Assembly: GCA_963721725.1 (NCBI GenBank)
Contig: CAVRLX010000007.1
Span: forward strand, 186,001-250,000
From: RI-153 sp963721725
Lineage (GTDB): Bacteria; Chloroflexota; Anaerolineae; Caldilineales; Caldilineaceae
DNA length: 64,000 nucleotides
Reading direction: 5' to 3'
The notes beneath the pieces are model-generated. The model searched no databases, had not been told where the DNA came from, and worked only from the letters and a program-made list of their open reading frames with translations. Of the stretch, positions 27,120 to 37,878 are shown piece by piece (within the stretch, counting starts at the first letter, position 1; the number at the start of each line of letters is the position of its first letter). The translations under genes and the position numbers were made by a program.

Positions 27120-28488
27120 GCTCATGCCCAAAACTGCGCGACACAAAACGCCCACGTCCGGGCGCGCCCACAAAGGCTTCATCCACCACAAGGGGCGTGC
27201 CGCGCAGCAAGACCGTGCGCGGCCAGCCGCTCAGCGTGACCCCGGCATAGGGCGTCCAATCCGCGCCCTCGTGCAGCGCATCCGTACTCAACCGCTTTTC
27301 GGCCAGCGGATCAAAGATCACCAGATCGGCGTCATAGCCGGGCAGAATGCGCCCTTTGCGCGTAAAGCCCACCAGATCCGCCGGGTTGGTGCAGCAGAGT
27401 TGTACCCAGCGCTCCGGCGAAATGCGCCCTTCGTTGACGCCAAAATGGTGGATCAGCGAGAGGCGCGCCTCGATGCCGGGGATGCCGCCGGGCACGTCCA
27501 CAAAGGCATCGGGGGTGAGCTTTTGCGCCCGGCTCCACGGGCAATGATCGGTACTCACCACGTGCAGATCGTCATCGCCCAGGGCCAGCCAGACCATCTC
27601 TTGATCGTCAACCGTGCGCAACGGCGGCGCGCAGATATAGAGAAACCCCTCTTTGCGGTTCAGGTGTTTATCGGCGCTGAGCAGTAGATATTGCGGACAA
27701 CTTTCGCCCACAATGTCCACCCCGCGCAGCCGTGCCGCCACAATCGCCGCCACCGCCTCGGCACAGCCCACATGGAAAATATAGAGCGGGCACTCGGCCA
27801 AATGGGCGATCTCGGCAGCGCGCGCAATGGCCGTGGCCTCCAGCCGAGCGGGCCGCGTGCGCTCGTGCCAGATGGCTTGGGTGTTGCCAACGGCTACCGC
27901 CTCAGCGCGTAGTTCGTCAAGCAGCGGGCCGGTCTCGCTGTGCAGCACCACGCGTCCGCCCGCCGCCGCCACCGCTTTCATGGCGCGATAGAGCGCCACG
28001 TCGTCAAGCTCCATGCGCGCATAGGCTTGATAGAGCTTAAACGTGCCGCAGCCGGCGTCAATCACATCGTGAATTTCGCCCAGCCGCGCCGGGTCCGCGC
28101 CGTGCCAGGTGGGGACGGTCATGTGCAGGCCATAGTCAATCGCGACATTGTCGTCGGCCTCGCCGCGCCGTTGACGGAGCGCTGCCAGCATGGATTCACC
28201 CGGCTGCGGATCGACAAAATCCACAATCGCCGTGGTGCCGCCATGTGCCGCCGCCCGTGTGCCGCTGGCAAACGTATCCGCCGTGGTGCGCCCGCCATAC
28301 GCCATTTGCAGATGCACATGCGGGTCCACGCCGCCGGGGATGACATAGCAGCCGGCGGCGTCGATAATCTCGTCGCCGTTGAAATCAAGGCCAATGGCGG
28401 CGATGCGTTCGCCGTCAATCGCAACATCGGCCTCCACCATCCCCGCCGGGGTGATCACTATCCCGTTGACAATCACACGTTGATACAC
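27112..28488 (-). CDS. Dihydropyrimidinase/hydantoinase
   Basis: 458 residues of the cyclic amidohydrolase family, which opens dihydropyrimidine or hydantoin rings. Metal ligands are visible: GVDPHVHL (HxH), the carbamylated Lys in GTFKLYQAY, His in RVVLHSE and IFHVG, and Asp in VVSTDHCPW. The C-terminal DLVGFTRKGRILPGYDADLVIFDP is typical. It starts with GTG at 28488 after AAGGAGG, a strong ribosome site. It is followed by and overlaps the DNA glycosylase gene. The choice between dihydrouracil and hydantoin substrates cannot be made from sequence alone. No frameshift is seen. Confidence 0.9.
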   Translation of the reverse strand: MYQRVIVNGIVITPAGMVEADVAIDGERIAAIGLDFNGDEIIDAAGCYVIPGGVDPHVHLQMAYGGRTTADTFASGTRAAAHGGTTAIVDFVDPQPGESMLAALRQRRGEADDNVAIDYGLHMTVPTWHGADPARLGEIHDVIDAGCGTFKLYQAYARMELDDVALYRAMKAVAAAGGRVVLHSETGPLLDELRAEAVAVGNTQAIWHERTRPARLEATAIARAAEIAHLAECPLYIFHVGCAEAVAAIVAARLRGVDIVGESCPQYLLLSADKHLNRKEGFLYICAPPLRTVDDQEMVWLALGDDDLHVVSTDHCPWSRAQKLTPDAFVDVPGGIPGIEARLSLIHHFGVNEGRISPERWVQLCCTNPADLVGFTRKGRILPGYDADLVIFDPLAEKRLSTDALHEGADWTPYAGVTLSGWPRTVLLRGTPLVVDEAFVGAPGRGRFVSRSFGHEHG

Positions 28489-28524
28489 AGATCCTCCTTG
28501 GAAAGCTTATGGTAGCTGATACAG

Positions 28525-28554
28525 GTGCGTCGCACCCTAGACCTGAATAGATAC
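28525..28554. repeat. Short intergenic repeat, copy A
   Basis: GTGCGTCGCACCCT (28525-28538) and CTGAATAGATAC (28543-28554) recur in the same order and spacing at 51041-51069. The first half is part of a GGTGCG-T-CGCACC hairpin. Confidence 0.6.
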
Positions 28555-28604
28555 TATCGCCAAATCCAAAGGTTCTCGACGCTTTGGCCTCTTTGCCGTC
28601 AAAG

Positions 28605-28637
28605 CAAGTGCCCCGATCCCACAGATCGGGGCACTTG
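28605..28637 (-). terminator. Terminator of the amylopullulanase gene
   Basis: Perfect 14-bp stem (28605-28618 with 28624-28637, loop CCACA), 45 bases beyond the amylopullulanase stop and before the hydantoinase gene. Confidence 0.75.
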
Positions 28638-28681
28638 TTTCGATTCTGTCGTCAGGCTCCACTTTCTGGGATGATACGCCC

Positions 28682-31600
28682 CTATTTCATGGGCAGCAGA
28701 TAACCGGGTGTGCCCTGGATGACCCAGACTTCATGCCCATTTTTGCTGAATTCGAGAATCTGGTCGTCGGGCAGATCTTTCTCGTCACCCTTGTGCAAGA
28801 TGTAGTTTAGCTGGGTGGCATCGGCGGTCACGCGCACTTTGTAGACCTGCCCAAAGGCATCTTGCCCTGTAGGTTGGAGGGGCTTGCTCCACTCCACACC
28901 CGGCTCGGCGGAACCCGTCCACAGGTGCAGCCCCCAGCCGGTGTAATCCCCCGCCGGGCGGTGATAGTGGAGCACGACGTACTTTTCCACCGCGCCAGGG
29001 TGCGCGTAAACGCCCGCGTCGCCCTGGGCCAGCCAGATCTGGCGCTGCTTGGATGGATCAACGCTGCGGTCGTCGGGGGTGTCTTTGTCATCGCCCTTGT
29101 GAACGATAAAGTTAATGGGCTTGCTGGCGTCCTTGACCTTCACCACAAAGAACTTGCCATAGCTGTCCTCGCCGTTGGGCAGTTTGGGCGCGCTCCACTC
29201 GGTGGCTTCGCCGTCGGCCAAGCCATCGCCCCATAGATGCAAGCCCCAGCCGTCGTAACTGTCGCTGCGCTTGTAGTGGATCACCACTTCGCCCAGCGCC
29301 GTGGCCGCGTTGGCATGGTTGGCCGTGTCGCCCTGTTTGATCCAGATCTGGCGGCCTGTGGCGGGCACAAACGAGCGATCCGGGTCAGTGTCCTTTTCGT
29401 CGCCCTTGTGGATGATGAAATTCACGGCTTTGCTGGGATCGGCCAGCTTAATCCAGAAAAATTTGCCATCGCCATCTTCGCCATTGGGCAGCTTAGGCTT
29501 GGCCCACTCGGTGGCTTCGCCATCGGCCAGACCATCGCCCCACAGGTGCAGCCCCCAGCCGTCATAATCACCGTTGGGGCGGTGATAGTGGATCACGGCA
29601 TAGCCGCCCGCCGCGCCCGGCTCTTTCACCGGCACGACAACGGCTTGGGCTGTGGCCGAGTCAACTTTATTGACAAAGTCGTTGCCCACAGCCTTGAAGG
29701 TCAACGTCGTGCTGATGGGCAGCGTGCTCACGTCGTAGAAAATCCGATAGGGCGGGTTGGCGTCGGTGCCGATGACGGTCCATTCGGCGCTGTCGCCCAC
29801 TTTTACGGCGAAGGTAACCTCGGCATAGAAGGGCGTTTCAAAACTGACGCCGATCTCGGTGCGCCCGCTGATCTTGCTCTCGCCCAGGGTGTTGAAACTA
29901 ATCGTGCCCATTTCGGCGCGATTGTCCACCCGCTTCACGCTTGCCGGTTGGCCCGAACGGTAGATCACAAAACTCAGCGGCGGCACGTCCACGGTGATCA
30001 TGCCATTGGCGGCGCTGGTCAGAGCGCCACTATTGGCCGGATAGACCGCCGTAAAGCTGCCGTTGACCGCATAGGTGGCGAAGCTGGCCCGTTGCGGCGT
30101 GGTGGCGTTGTTCAGCGCCACAAGGTACTCGACGCGGCTGTCCCGATCAAAGCGCGAGAAGGCGTAGATCCCCGGCCCGCTCTTGCTGTAGCGGTGGATT
30201 TGCGCGCCATAGGCCAGGGCGGGATGCGCTTTGCGGGTGGCGGCAAACTCTTTGAAGGCGGTGAAAAGCGGGTGAGTTTGGTCGAAGTTCTCGGCGGCGG
30301 TGGTGGCGTTTGTGCCCAGCAGATCATCGTCGTTGTACGAAGTCACCGTGCTGCTGAACATATCCTGGCGGGCGTCTTTGTCACCGCCATCGTCCCACAA
30401 AGCCCTGTTCATCGCCATAGTAGATCACGGGGAAGCCGCGTGCGAAGAAGATCAGCGCGTGGGCCAGCCGCATCCGTTGCACCAGTTCGCTGTCGGCGGC
30501 GTTGGGCAGCGTACTGCGCAGAAAGTAGCCGAAGCGGCCCATGTCGTGGTTGCCCACAAAGTTGGCGACGCCATAGGCGTTGCTGTCGGCGTCGGTGTAA
30601 TAGTCATCGGCGGCGAAGAAATCGCGCAGATTGTCGGTGGCGTTGCCATTGACGGCAAAGCCCACGGCCTGGCTCTGAATGCCAAAGTCCAGCGTGGCGG
30701 GCAGCTTGCCCACGGTGCTGTATTGGCTCATAAAGGCGGGGCTGCTGTCGAAGATCTCGCCGAACATGTAGAAGTTGGGCACGCCCTGGGCTTTGGCATG
30801 GGCCAGAATCTGCGGTCCGAAGGTCTGCCAAAATTCCATGTTGACGTGCTTCACCGTGTCAATGCGGAAGCCGTCGATCTTGTAGTCGGTGATCCACGCT
30901 TTGTAGATGTCGATCATGCCGTCCACCACCACGGGATGTTCGGTGAAGAGATCATCCAGGCCGAAGAAATCGCCATAGTTCGAGCTTTCGCCGCTAAACG
31001 TGGAGTTGCCGCGGTTGTGATAGTAGATCGGGTTATTGAGCCACGCCGGCACTTTCACCGTCTTGTCGGCCTCGCTGCGGAAGGTGGGCGTATACGGGAA
31101 GCTGGCGGCTGCGCTCAAGGGGGGGAAGGTCGTCTTGCCCGCATAGTCTCGGTCGTCGAAGACCTGTGCCGTTGGCGTCTTTGTAGGGCGCGTTCTCTTG
31201 CTCACATAACTATAGTTGCCGCCGCCGTAATCGATGACATCGGCGGTGTGGTTGGTGATAATGTCAAAGAAGACCTTCATGCCGCGGGTGTGGGCGGCGT
31301 CCACTAGTGCTTTGAGATCGGCATTTGTGCCCAGGTGCGGGTCAATGCGCGTGAAGTCGGTGATCCAATAGCCGTGATAGGCGGCCGACGATCCCGCCAG
31401 CGTGCCGTCGCCCTGCACCGCGCGGTTCTCAAAAACCGGCGTCAGCCAGATGGCGGTGATGCCCAATGCTTGCAGATAATCGAGCTTTTGCAGCAGTCCT
31501 TTCAGATCGCCGCCGTGGAAGTAGCCTTTGTCCGTGGGCAAGAAGCCGTGGGTCAGCGTCGTCGCGCGCCCAGACCACCCTGATCGTTGGCGGTGTTGCC

Positions 31601-34600
31601 GTTGGCAAAGCGATCCGGCAGCACAAAGTAGAAGAGATCGCTCTGCACCGTGTGCGTAATCGGCGCACGCAGCAATGCCATGTCTTCGCTGGCGGGGGTA
31701 GAGGTATATCCGTTCATGACAGAGGGCAGGATCAGCGAGTATTGCGTGGTCTGCCCTTCGGCAAAGACGACGGTAGTGCGGGCTGGCACGAAGAGCGTGC
31801 CGGTGGCGCTGTTGAAGGTCGCCGTCTTTACCGTGGCGTCCACCGAGTTGACTTGGATTGTGTGCAGGGTGAGCGCCGCGCCTTTAAGCGCATCAATTGT
31901 AATCGTCTGCGCTTCATCGTTGGCGTTGAAAGCCACCGTGATCCATTCGTAGTTTGGATCGATGTCCGTGAAACGCTTGTCGCTCAGGCTCATGACAATC
32001 AGCCCCGGGATCTGATCCGGGCCAGTGTTGTGGAAGATCAGCCGCTCGGCAACTTGATCGGCTGTGTGCAGGCGGAAGAGCGGCGAACTATAGCGGATCT
32101 GCATGAATTCGCGGAAGAGAGCATTGGTGCGCTCAGCGTCAGCTTTGGCCGGGTCCAGCGCTGGGTTGCTCAGGAGCGGGCGCATTACATCCCAGTTTTC
32201 GCCGTTCTTGCCTTCGGGCGGCAAGCCATGTCCCCAGCCCGTGTCGTTGCCGCTCCAATCAATGGCGTTGAACCAGTCGCCGGAGTCGTAGCTGTCGCGG
32301 TCCAGGCTCTTGGAACGCAGAATATCGCTGCCCGCGTGGAGGAAGGGTACGCCTTGGCTCAGCAAGACTGTGCTCAGCCCCACGATCTGACTGCGTACGC
32401 GGTCGGACATGCTCGTCCCCGTAGGCAGCTTATAGGCGTTGTTGTCATAGAGCGTTTGGTTGTCGTGCTTGGAGATATAGACGATCTGCTCTTGCGGGTC
32501 GAGGGTATAGCCGGCTGGTTGGCCGTTATAGTCAACCTGTGCTCCTTTGACTGTTTTGCCTGTGGCATCAACAATCTGGTAATCGCGCAGATTGCCCGCC
32601 AGCCCCAGCCGCACAATGTCGGTAAGGTGCAACAGCCGCGCCTTTTGGGCGGCGGCGTCCCCCTGATCTTTGCCGTTGGGGTCATAGAAGAGACCGTTGG
32701 CCCAGCCCTGGTTTTTCAAGTCCTGGCCGCTGTCAAAGGGGCTGCCGCCGCGCACCGCATCGCGCAGGCGGTCGCTGAAGGTGCCAATGCCTGTCCCGGC
32801 CAAGTTGGCCTGGGTGGCGTTGACGCCGCGAGCGTTGTCGGCCACTTCGCCAAAATTCCAGCCTTCGCCATAGAGGTAGATCGACTTACCGTCAATGCCA
32901 TCCTGTGCCACGGTCAGGCTATCCAACGCCGCGCGCACCGCCGCCATGTTCTCCACCATGTGGTGGCCCATGAGGTCGAAGCGGAAAGCGTCGATCTTGT
33001 ATTCGCGCGCCCAGGTCACCAGCGAATCGACCATGAGCTTTTCCATCATGGCGTGTTCGCTGGCGGTGTTGGCGCAACAGGTGCTGCTCTCCACCTGACC
33101 GTTGGCGTTGAGCCGCTGATAGTAGCCCGGCACGATCTTGTCCAGCACAGATTTTTGGGCCTGACCGCTGGCGTTGGTGTGGTTATAGACCACGTCCATG
33201 ACCACATGGAAGCCCATGTCGTGGAGCGCCTTGACCATCTCGCGGAATTCGGTGATGCGCACCGGGCCAGCCGGGTTGGTGCTGTAGCTGCCTTCGGGCG
33301 TGGTGTAGTGATAGGGATCGTAGCCCCAGTTGAAGGGATCTTCGGCCGCTACGGCCATCACCGCCGCCTGTTGGGTTGCGGAGTAGGGCTGCATAGCGGT
33401 CAATGCCGTGTAATCGGGCTGCTTCCATGTACTCTTGTCCTCGTTGATGGTGGCAATATCAAAGACGGGCAAGAGGTGAAGGTGGGTCAGCCCAGCGGCG
33501 CGCAGTGCTTTCAGGTGCTTGACGCCGTTGCTGTCGGGCAATGTAAAGGCTTTATAGGTGCCGCGCAGATCGGCGGGCACAGTGCTGTCAAAGACGCTGA
33601 AGTCGCGCACATGCAGCTCGTAAACCGTAATGTCTTCGGGAGCAAGGCTACCTGTGCGCCGATCGGCATCCCAGCCGGTGGGCTTGTAGCCGGGATTCTC
33701 CAAGCGGATGGCCTGACTGCGTGTGCTGTTGGGGGCAAGGCTCAGGCTGTACGGGTCGGTGACCATGTTGTGCTCGACCTTGCCCGTGCTGGGCACAAAG
33801 ACTTCCACGTCAAAGAGGTAATAATCGCCCTCTTTGAGCGGTGTTATGTCTGTGCTCCACACGCCGGTGTTGGCATCCCAGGTCATGGCACGGGTGACCG
33901 ATGGCGTGGCAGGGACGGCATCGGCAAAGATGTGCAACGTCACCGATTTGGCTGTGGGTGCCCACACCTTCACGTCGGCCACTGGCGGCGCAAAGTCGCT
34001 CTCTGGTGCGGTCCAGTTTGTGGTTCCCAGCGCGCCGTCATACGGGTAGAGATCATCTAACACGCCAGGGATCTGAAGACCGGTGGCGTCCACGGGTTTG
34101 CCCTCGGCGTCACTCATGGAGACGGCGAGCTGCCCCTTGAGGATGGTGCGGATCTGGGTTATAGGGGCGTTCAGCGTCAGCACAGGCTGGTTTGCCAAGT
34201 GTGGGAATTGGGCTGCCGTGTCACCGCTGATGCTGATTGCGCTGTGGGTGAGGGTGATCACGCTGCCGCCGCTGATGCCGTCTTTGGTCACCTCCATGCC
34301 ACCGTCGGCGGCATAGTGCAGGCGATAGATACCGTTGGCGTCTACAGCGGCGGGCCAGACAATCTGATTATGGCTGACCCAATGGGCGCGCTGCTGGCCG
34401 AGGTCACCGGGCAGCCCCGCGGCGGCGCTTTTGGCTGTGGCAATGGCAACGTCGGTATATTGCTCGCCGGACCCCTGTAACTGCCAGATCTCGTAGCCTT
34501 TGTCGGCGAAAACCAGCGCCTGATCCGGGCCGGGATCTTTTTCGTCGCCCTTGTGGATGATGTAATTGAGCAGCGGTGCGTCCGCCACCAGATCGATCTC

Positions 34601-36141
34601 CCAATAGACGCCGAAATCGTCGCTACCGGCTGGTTGCAGCGGCGTAGTCCACTCCACGCCTGTCTCCGCCGAGCCGGTCCACACATGCAGCCCCCAGCCC
34701 TCATAATCGCCTTTGCTGCGCCGATAGTGGAGGGTGGCTTTGTCCTGGGCCGCGCCTTTTTGCGTATAAACCGTGGTATCGCCCGCTTTCACCCAAACCG
34801 CGTAGTGTTGGGCCGGGGTGTGGCCGAGGTCAGCGTCGGGATCTTTGCTGTCGCCCTTGCGGACAATATAGTTGACGGGTTTTGTAGTGTCGCTCAAGGG
34901 CACGGTGAAGACGATGCCATACTCATCGCTGCCGTCGGATGGGCGCGGGCTGGTCCACTCGGTGGCAACGCCAGCGGCCAAGCCATTGCCCCACAGGTGC
35001 AGCCCCAGCCGTCATAAGTAGCATCGGGGCGGTTGTAGTGAATCACCGTCTGTTTGAAGGCATCAGCGCGTGAGGCATGGTTGGCGCTGTTGCCCTGCAC
35101 CAGCCAGTTGGTGGGGAATTGATTGGGCACAAAGGTGCGATCCGGGTCGGTATCCTTCGTGTTGCCTTTGTGGATGATGAAGTTGATGGGCTTGCTGGGA
35201 TCGGCCAGTTTCACCGCCACATACGCGCCGTATGCATCCACGCCGGCGAACTTCTTGGGCGCGCTCCACTCGGTGGCCTCGGCGGGGTCAATCGCCTCGC
35301 CCCACAGATGCAGCCCCCAATAGTCGTTAAAATCGCTGCTGTCCCAATTGCCATAATCCTTCGCCGGGCGGTGATAGCGGATCACGGCATAGGCCAGCGG
35401 CTCGGCCACAGGTTCGCCCACCTCAATCGTGAGCACATGGCTGCTGGCAGTGTAGCTGAAACTTACCTTTTCGTTGTCGGTGGTGACGGTAAAAGCGAGG
35501 TTATCCCCGCCCGGCGCGCCGCCTGCACCATAATTTTCGTCCCAACTTTCATTGATGGCAACCTTGCCCTCATAGCTCCCGGCGGGCAGCGCCGTGGTCA
35601 CAAAGGTATAGATGCCGTCGCCGTCAGTGTCTTGCAGCCACGAGCGCAGACAGTCGGCCAGCCAATCGCCGGCGCAGCCCAGTTCGCTCTGGAAGCTACC
35701 CGGTGCCACGGCAATGATTTTTGTTTTGTTGTCGGTGATCCAATGGGATTTGTGGTCGTAATAGAATTTGACCGCGGTTTCGGCGGCCAGATTCAGCGCA
35801 ATATTGTTACCGCCGGGCGCAGCATTGGCTCCATAGTCTTCGTCCCAACTGTTGTTGAGCGCAGTTTTGTATTCCCAACTCCCGGTGGGCACAGTAAAGG
35901 TCGCCTGCCAGACGTCGTCATCGGCAGCATAGACCAGATCGGTATTGGCACATTCCGGCTGCCAATCACCGGGGCAGCCCAGTTCGCTTTGCAGGCTGCC
36001 CACCACCGCCGCGCCTGTGGGCACAGGGGTATGGTTGGCGGCCAGCGGTTGCGGCACAAAGGCGGAAAGTAGCGACGAGAGCACAACGGCCAATGTCAAC
36101 AACAGATGCACGACAGAACGCCGCGCCGGGAGAGCTTTCAT
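28682..36141 (-). CDS. Giant secreted amylopullulanase (two GH13 domains, six CBM41/PUD-like modules), three frameshifts
   Basis: After repair it encodes 2,486 residues. Order: Sec signal peptide (about 1-35), two X25-like domains (SLQSELGCPGDWQPEC; SFQSELGCAGDWLADC), three PUD/CBM41-like modules (HYHRP...WGLHLWG...NFIIHKG pattern), a type I pullulanase domain, an alpha-amylase domain, an Ig-like segment and three more PUD modules. The pullulanase shows YNWGYDP, DAFRFDLMGHH (nucleophile), YLYGEGWNFGE (acid/base) and SKHDNQT. The amylase shows DIITNH, DGFRIDTVKH, MFGEIFDSS and FVGNHDMGRF. Breaks lie at 35003-35006 (missing base in a C run), about 31560-31572 (missing base) and about 30394-30400 (extra base). 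The ATG at 36141 has AAAGGAG seven bases upstream. It should cleave alpha-1,6 and alpha-1,4 bonds of starch or glycogen outside the cell. Whether the breaks are real is open. Confidence 0.85.
28690..29610 (-). repeat. Three C-terminal PUD/CBM41 tandem modules
   Basis: Three repeated modules of about 95 codons, each with WGLHLW, EW.KP or EWSAPK, and a FI(V/I)HKGD.KD core. DNA similarity between the first two is high (for example the GDGLADGEATEW stretch). Three related modules lie at about 34465-35395 in the N-terminal part. Confidence 0.75.
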
Positions 36142-36368
36142 GGGGAGACTCCTTTGAACAGACGAGCAGGGTCATAACACATGTCCCTGTTACATGAAGT
36201 TGTTTAGGTTTTGCAAAGGGGAGACAACAGAGATTGCCGTGGGGCACAGCAATGCAATGATTTATACATGAGAGGGAGAGGGTAAGTCAAAAATGATAAT
36301 TCCTGCAAACAACCGGTTGCATGGTGGCTATAAGCGGAGCAAAAATTTTGCCGTAGAGTAGTTGCCAA
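36142..36368. promoter_or_regulatory. Upstream region of the amylopullulanase gene
   Basis: 227 bases between the amylopullulanase start and the ISKra4 element. It includes GCAAACAACCGGTTGC (36305-36320) with a perfect 10-bp dyad CAACCGGTTG, which resembles LacI-family sugar-regulator operators. No clear promoter hexamers were seen. Confidence 0.35.
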
Positions 36369-36377
36369 GTTGCAAAA
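36369..36377. repeat. Target-site copy 1 (GTTGCAAAA)
   Basis: Direct repeat of the sequence flanking the two ISKra4-family elements. Other copies are at 37870-37878 and, as TTGCAAAA, at 39330-39337. Confidence 0.75.
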
Positions 36378-37869
36378 GGGTGCAAGCAAGAGTTGTCAGC
36401 GTCAGACCGCTTTGCGAACATAGGCACGGGGCGAGTGTGAACGCAGAGCAAGGGATTCATCCCATCGACGACTTTTGAGGCGTGTGCGTAGTTTGGCGAT
36501 GAAGCGAGCGCCATCAGACGACCAAATCATGCCGGCTTGTTTGAGGCGTGCGGCGATGACATGCTTGCAGCCACTCTCAATGGTGCCAGAAGCGATTTGA
36601 AGACCGTCTTGACGATAGAGGTCATAGCGCATGCGGTGTTGATGGTTGCGCAAGTAAGTGAGTACATCATGGAGAGTCGGCTTGCGAGCGACCTCGGCCT
36701 CCAGGTGTTGGATAAGGGTGAGGACCTGCCCCTCCCAGAGGAGATCGAGGTGTTGTTTGGCCCAGTGTTTGGCCAAGTCAGAGCCCTCGGCGTAGAGGAT
36801 TTTGGCAGCCTGCCAGACGTAGGCGGAGGCATGGTACCAGTCTAGTATCTGAGTAGCGCCGGGATAGTGTTCATCGGCGTGGTTCCAGATCCAGTGTGCG
36901 CCATCACCGATGACAATCACACGACGCGCTTGGTCGATGCCCCGGCGCTGTGCTTCCAGCCAGAGCTGCTGGCCAAAGGTCTGGGTGTCGCCGAGGTCGG
37001 TGTAAAATGAAGCGAGTTGGGTGCGCACGTCCAGTTCATCTGGACGTTTCCGACTCATCGTCGCCTTGGTGGTATAGATGGCCCCCAGCCATTGGTTCTT
37101 CCAGCCTTGCCCATCAAGATGGACAGTGACGCCATCCATGCTCACGTAAAAATCACCGGTGATGGGCTCAGTGTGCGTCGGCACCGTCGGCGTTATGCCA
37201 TCCCAGGCAGCGGTGAGAGAACGTTCTTCATCGTCGGCAATCAATTTGCCCAGTGCTTCCGCCTCTTTTCGACAAGCGTTTGGACTGACCGTCACCAGGG
37301 TGAGCTTCTCCAGCATCTCGGCGGCCTCTTCAAAGACAAACTCAGCGCCCATCAACGCCATCAACTCACTCAAGCCACGACTCACCCCGCCCGCACGAAA
37401 ACCCAACAGGGCATCCAGGGGATAGTGCCCATGCTTGCATGTTGCACACAAATAATATGGACGGCTGACCTCTATCTCGCCCAGTAACGTCTTCGTCTGT
37501 CCTGCCCGCCGCCGTTGATACACGGCCACACCGCCGCACACACAACTGATTTCAGCCGCAGGATAGGCACTGGCATAGAGTTCGCACAGACCCCCCACCA
37601 GCGTTTGGCCGACTCCCTTCAATACGATGACCGCTTGCTTCTCAAACCACTCCAGCGTCCGCTTCTCTTCTCTCGCTTCTTTTCCTATGCGTTGGACGAT
37701 TCCTTTCATCTGCTCTGCAATTCGCTCGCTCAACTCTTCGATAGCCTTGGCATTTGGTGTACAATCCATCATGACCTCTCTTGGTGATACTGCTTTGCTT
37801 GTCATTCAACCTTGTATTGCCATAGAGAGGTCGATTTTCAAAACTCACTGACAACTCTTGCTTGCACCC
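36378..37869 (-). mobile_element. ISKra4-family insertion sequence A
   Basis: A 1,492-bp element bounded by 22-bp terminal inverted repeats (36378-36399 and 37848-37869, beginning GGGTGCAAGCAAGAG). It is flanked by 9-bp direct repeats GTTGCAAAA. It contains one intact transposase gene and abuts element B. Confidence 0.85.
36402..37805 (-). CDS. ISKra4-family transposase
   Basis: 467 residues. The N-terminal helical part is followed by a CxC...CxxC zinc-ribbon-like region (SCVCGG, LCATCKHGHYPLD) and a DDE-type core: SMDGVTVHLDG, VIGDGAHWIWNHADEHYPG, DWYHASAYVW and a C-terminal ASGTIESGCKHVI with the catalytic Glu. These match the ISKra4 family. The frame is intact, so the element may be active. 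The ATG at 37805 has AAGG four bases upstream; ATGs at 37772 and 37769 after GAGAGG are alternatives. It lies wholly inside the terminal repeats of element A. Confidence 0.88.
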   Translation of the reverse strand: MTSKAVSPREVMMDCTPNAKAIEELSERIAEQMKGIVQRIGKEAREEKRTLEWFEKQAVIVLKGVGQTLVGGLCELYASAYPAAEISCVCGGVAVYQRRRAGQTKTLLGEIEVSRPYYLCATCKHGHYPLDALLGFRAGGVSRGLSELMALMGAEFVFEEAAEMLEKLTLVTVSPNACRKEAEALGKLIADDEERSLTAAWDGITPTVPTHTEPITGDFYVSMDGVTVHLDGQGWKNQWLGAIYTTKATMSRKRPDELDVRTQLASFYTDLGDTQTFGQQLWLEAQRRGIDQARRVIVIGDGAHWIWNHADEHYPGATQILDWYHASAYVWQAAKILYAEGSDLAKHWAKQHLDLLWEGQVLTLIQHLEAEVARKPTLHDVLTYLRNHQHRMRYDLYRQDGLQIASGTIESGCKHVIAARLKQAGMIWSSDGARFIAKLRTRLKSRRWDESLALRSHSPRAYVRKAV

Positions 37870-37878
37870 GTTGCAAAA

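Noticed and set aside
29237..30652. 471-codon plus-strand open frame
   Set aside because: Antisense to the C-terminal modules of the amylopullulanase; its apparent repeats mirror the PUD modules.
31466..34060. 864-codon plus-strand open frame
   Set aside because: It lies antisense to the amylopullulanase gene, whose GH13 motifs are clear. Long antisense frames are expected from GC-rich codon use.
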